From positions 140,118-204,117 of the forward strand of contig NZ_PXNQ02000009.1 of NCBI RefSeq assembly GCF_003007735.2: a DNA stretch of 64,000 bases, read 5' to 3'. The notes under the pieces were generated by a model. It was not told the origin of the DNA. It did no database searches and saw nothing but the letters and a program-made list of their open reading frames with translations. The position numbers and the translations under genes are program-made. Source of the stretch: Paracoccus methylarcula. GTDB lineage: Bacteria > Pseudomonadota > Alphaproteobacteria > Rhodobacterales > Rhodobacteraceae. This document shows, one piece after another, positions 63,727 to 64,000 of this stretch; the first letter of the stretch is position 1; each line of letters starts with the position of its first letter.

Positions 63727-64000
63727 ATGCGCCGGATCATCCATAATAGCACCGCGATCGCCGCCTGCCTGTCGCTTTTGGCGCCACATCTGGCAATGGC
63801 TCAAGCCCATGGCTCCGGTGAGGCGTCGCAAGAGCTTTCCGAGTTTGACGTGATCGCGCAGGCTGATACCGAAACCCAACTGCCAATCGAAGGTGAGGCG
63901 GAGGAACAGACCGACGCCGAAGCCGAAGCACCGGTCGAAGGCGAAGCAGCGGATCAGGCGGATGCCGAGGCTGAAGCGCCGGTTGAAGCCGAGACGGCGG
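63727..64000 (+). CDS. Secreted protein with acidic repeats, 3' end outside the window
   Basis: The frame starts at ATG 63727 (GAGGA 6 nt upstream) and is still open at the window end, 91 codons. A signal peptide, MRRIIHNSTAIAACLSLLAP with AMA-QA cleavage, is followed by an acidic Ala/Glu-rich region with a 16-residue repeat (DAEAEAPVEGEAADQA, then DAEAEAPVEAETA). In Rhodobacteraceae this layout often precedes an OmpA-type peptidoglycan-binding domain, but that part is not visible, so the family is a guess. The real start and signal are well supported. Confidence 0.75.
   Translation, partial: MRRIIHNSTAIAACLSLLAPHLAMAQAHGSGEASQELSEFDVIAQADTETQLPIEGEAEEQTDAEAEAPVEGEAADQADAEAEAPVEAETA

Overview
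The window is a gene-dense, GC-rich stretch of bacterial chromosome. Protein sequences and gene orders (hflK-hflC-degP, rpsB-tsf, dnaX-ybaB-recR, a CckA-type hybrid kinase beside recA, hisB-hisH, ktrA-ktrB, a direct-repeat GAAC-N7-GAAC SOS box) point to an alphaproteobacterium of the Rhodobacteraceae, most likely Paracoccus-like. No tRNA, rRNA, IS element, prophage or CRISPR array was seen. Most of the window is core genome with a few catabolic and transport cassettes.

Layout. 1-4430: 3' part of hflK, then hflC, a DegP/HtrA protease and a [2Fe-2S] ferredoxin. 4575-7230 (minus): an MFS permease, KDPG aldolase (eda) and a PAQR/haemolysin-III membrane protein. 7476-9976: rpsB, tsf, cmk. 10034-14241: an aldehyde dehydrogenase, adenine deaminase and a divergent HpcH/HpaI aldolase. 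14343-17605 (minus): hisB-hisH and the KtrA/KtrB potassium system. 17863-20731: a BCCT betaine-type transporter, a coiled-coil protein and zapA. 21075-25736: an esterase, an MFS permease, a DUF599 membrane protein, an Hsp20 chaperone with a likely heat-shock promoter and RNA thermometer, and a LysE exporter. 25840-30132 (minus): dnaX-ybaB-recR and a PiT phosphate transporter. 30328-35915 (minus): an oppABCDF peptide ABC operon with a broken oppF. 36040-38216: cobU-cobT-cobS, the last steps of cobalamin assembly. 38334-40846: TRAP permeases dctQ-dctM. 40928-47798: a LacI-type regulator divergent from a pentitol operon, probably ribitol (binding protein, ATPase, permease, ribitol-2-dehydrogenase-like SDR, FGGY ribulokinase), with a 24-bp perfect palindrome between them. 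47892-53164: an RsmB-type methyltransferase (broken), a CckA-like kinase, a sulfotransferase-like protein and recA. 53367-64000: alaS, DUF1330, DUF4177, gatB, a lytic transglycosylase lipoprotein, a YmdB-type phosphoesterase, an SLC13 transporter, a DUF1127 protein, yebC and the start of a secreted acidic-repeat protein that runs off the window.

Three observations stand out. First, tsf, oppF, rsmB and probably cckA are each put out of frame by exactly one missing G or C in a GG, CC or longer C run. Adding one base restores a full-length protein in each case. Because tsf is essential, a sequence or assembly error is the simplest explanation. Second, a dispersed intergenic element with core GGATATTT-N-CATGAAGAAGAAG occurs seven times. 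In five copies its U-rich strand lies 15-60 nt beyond a stop codon, sometimes directly after a GC hairpin, so it looks like a composite transcript-end element. Third, the hsp20 leader has an RpoH-like promoter and a ROSE-like hairpin with a bulged G opposite the Shine-Dalgarno.

All calls come from reading the sequence. No database search was run, and product names rest on motif and family recognition.
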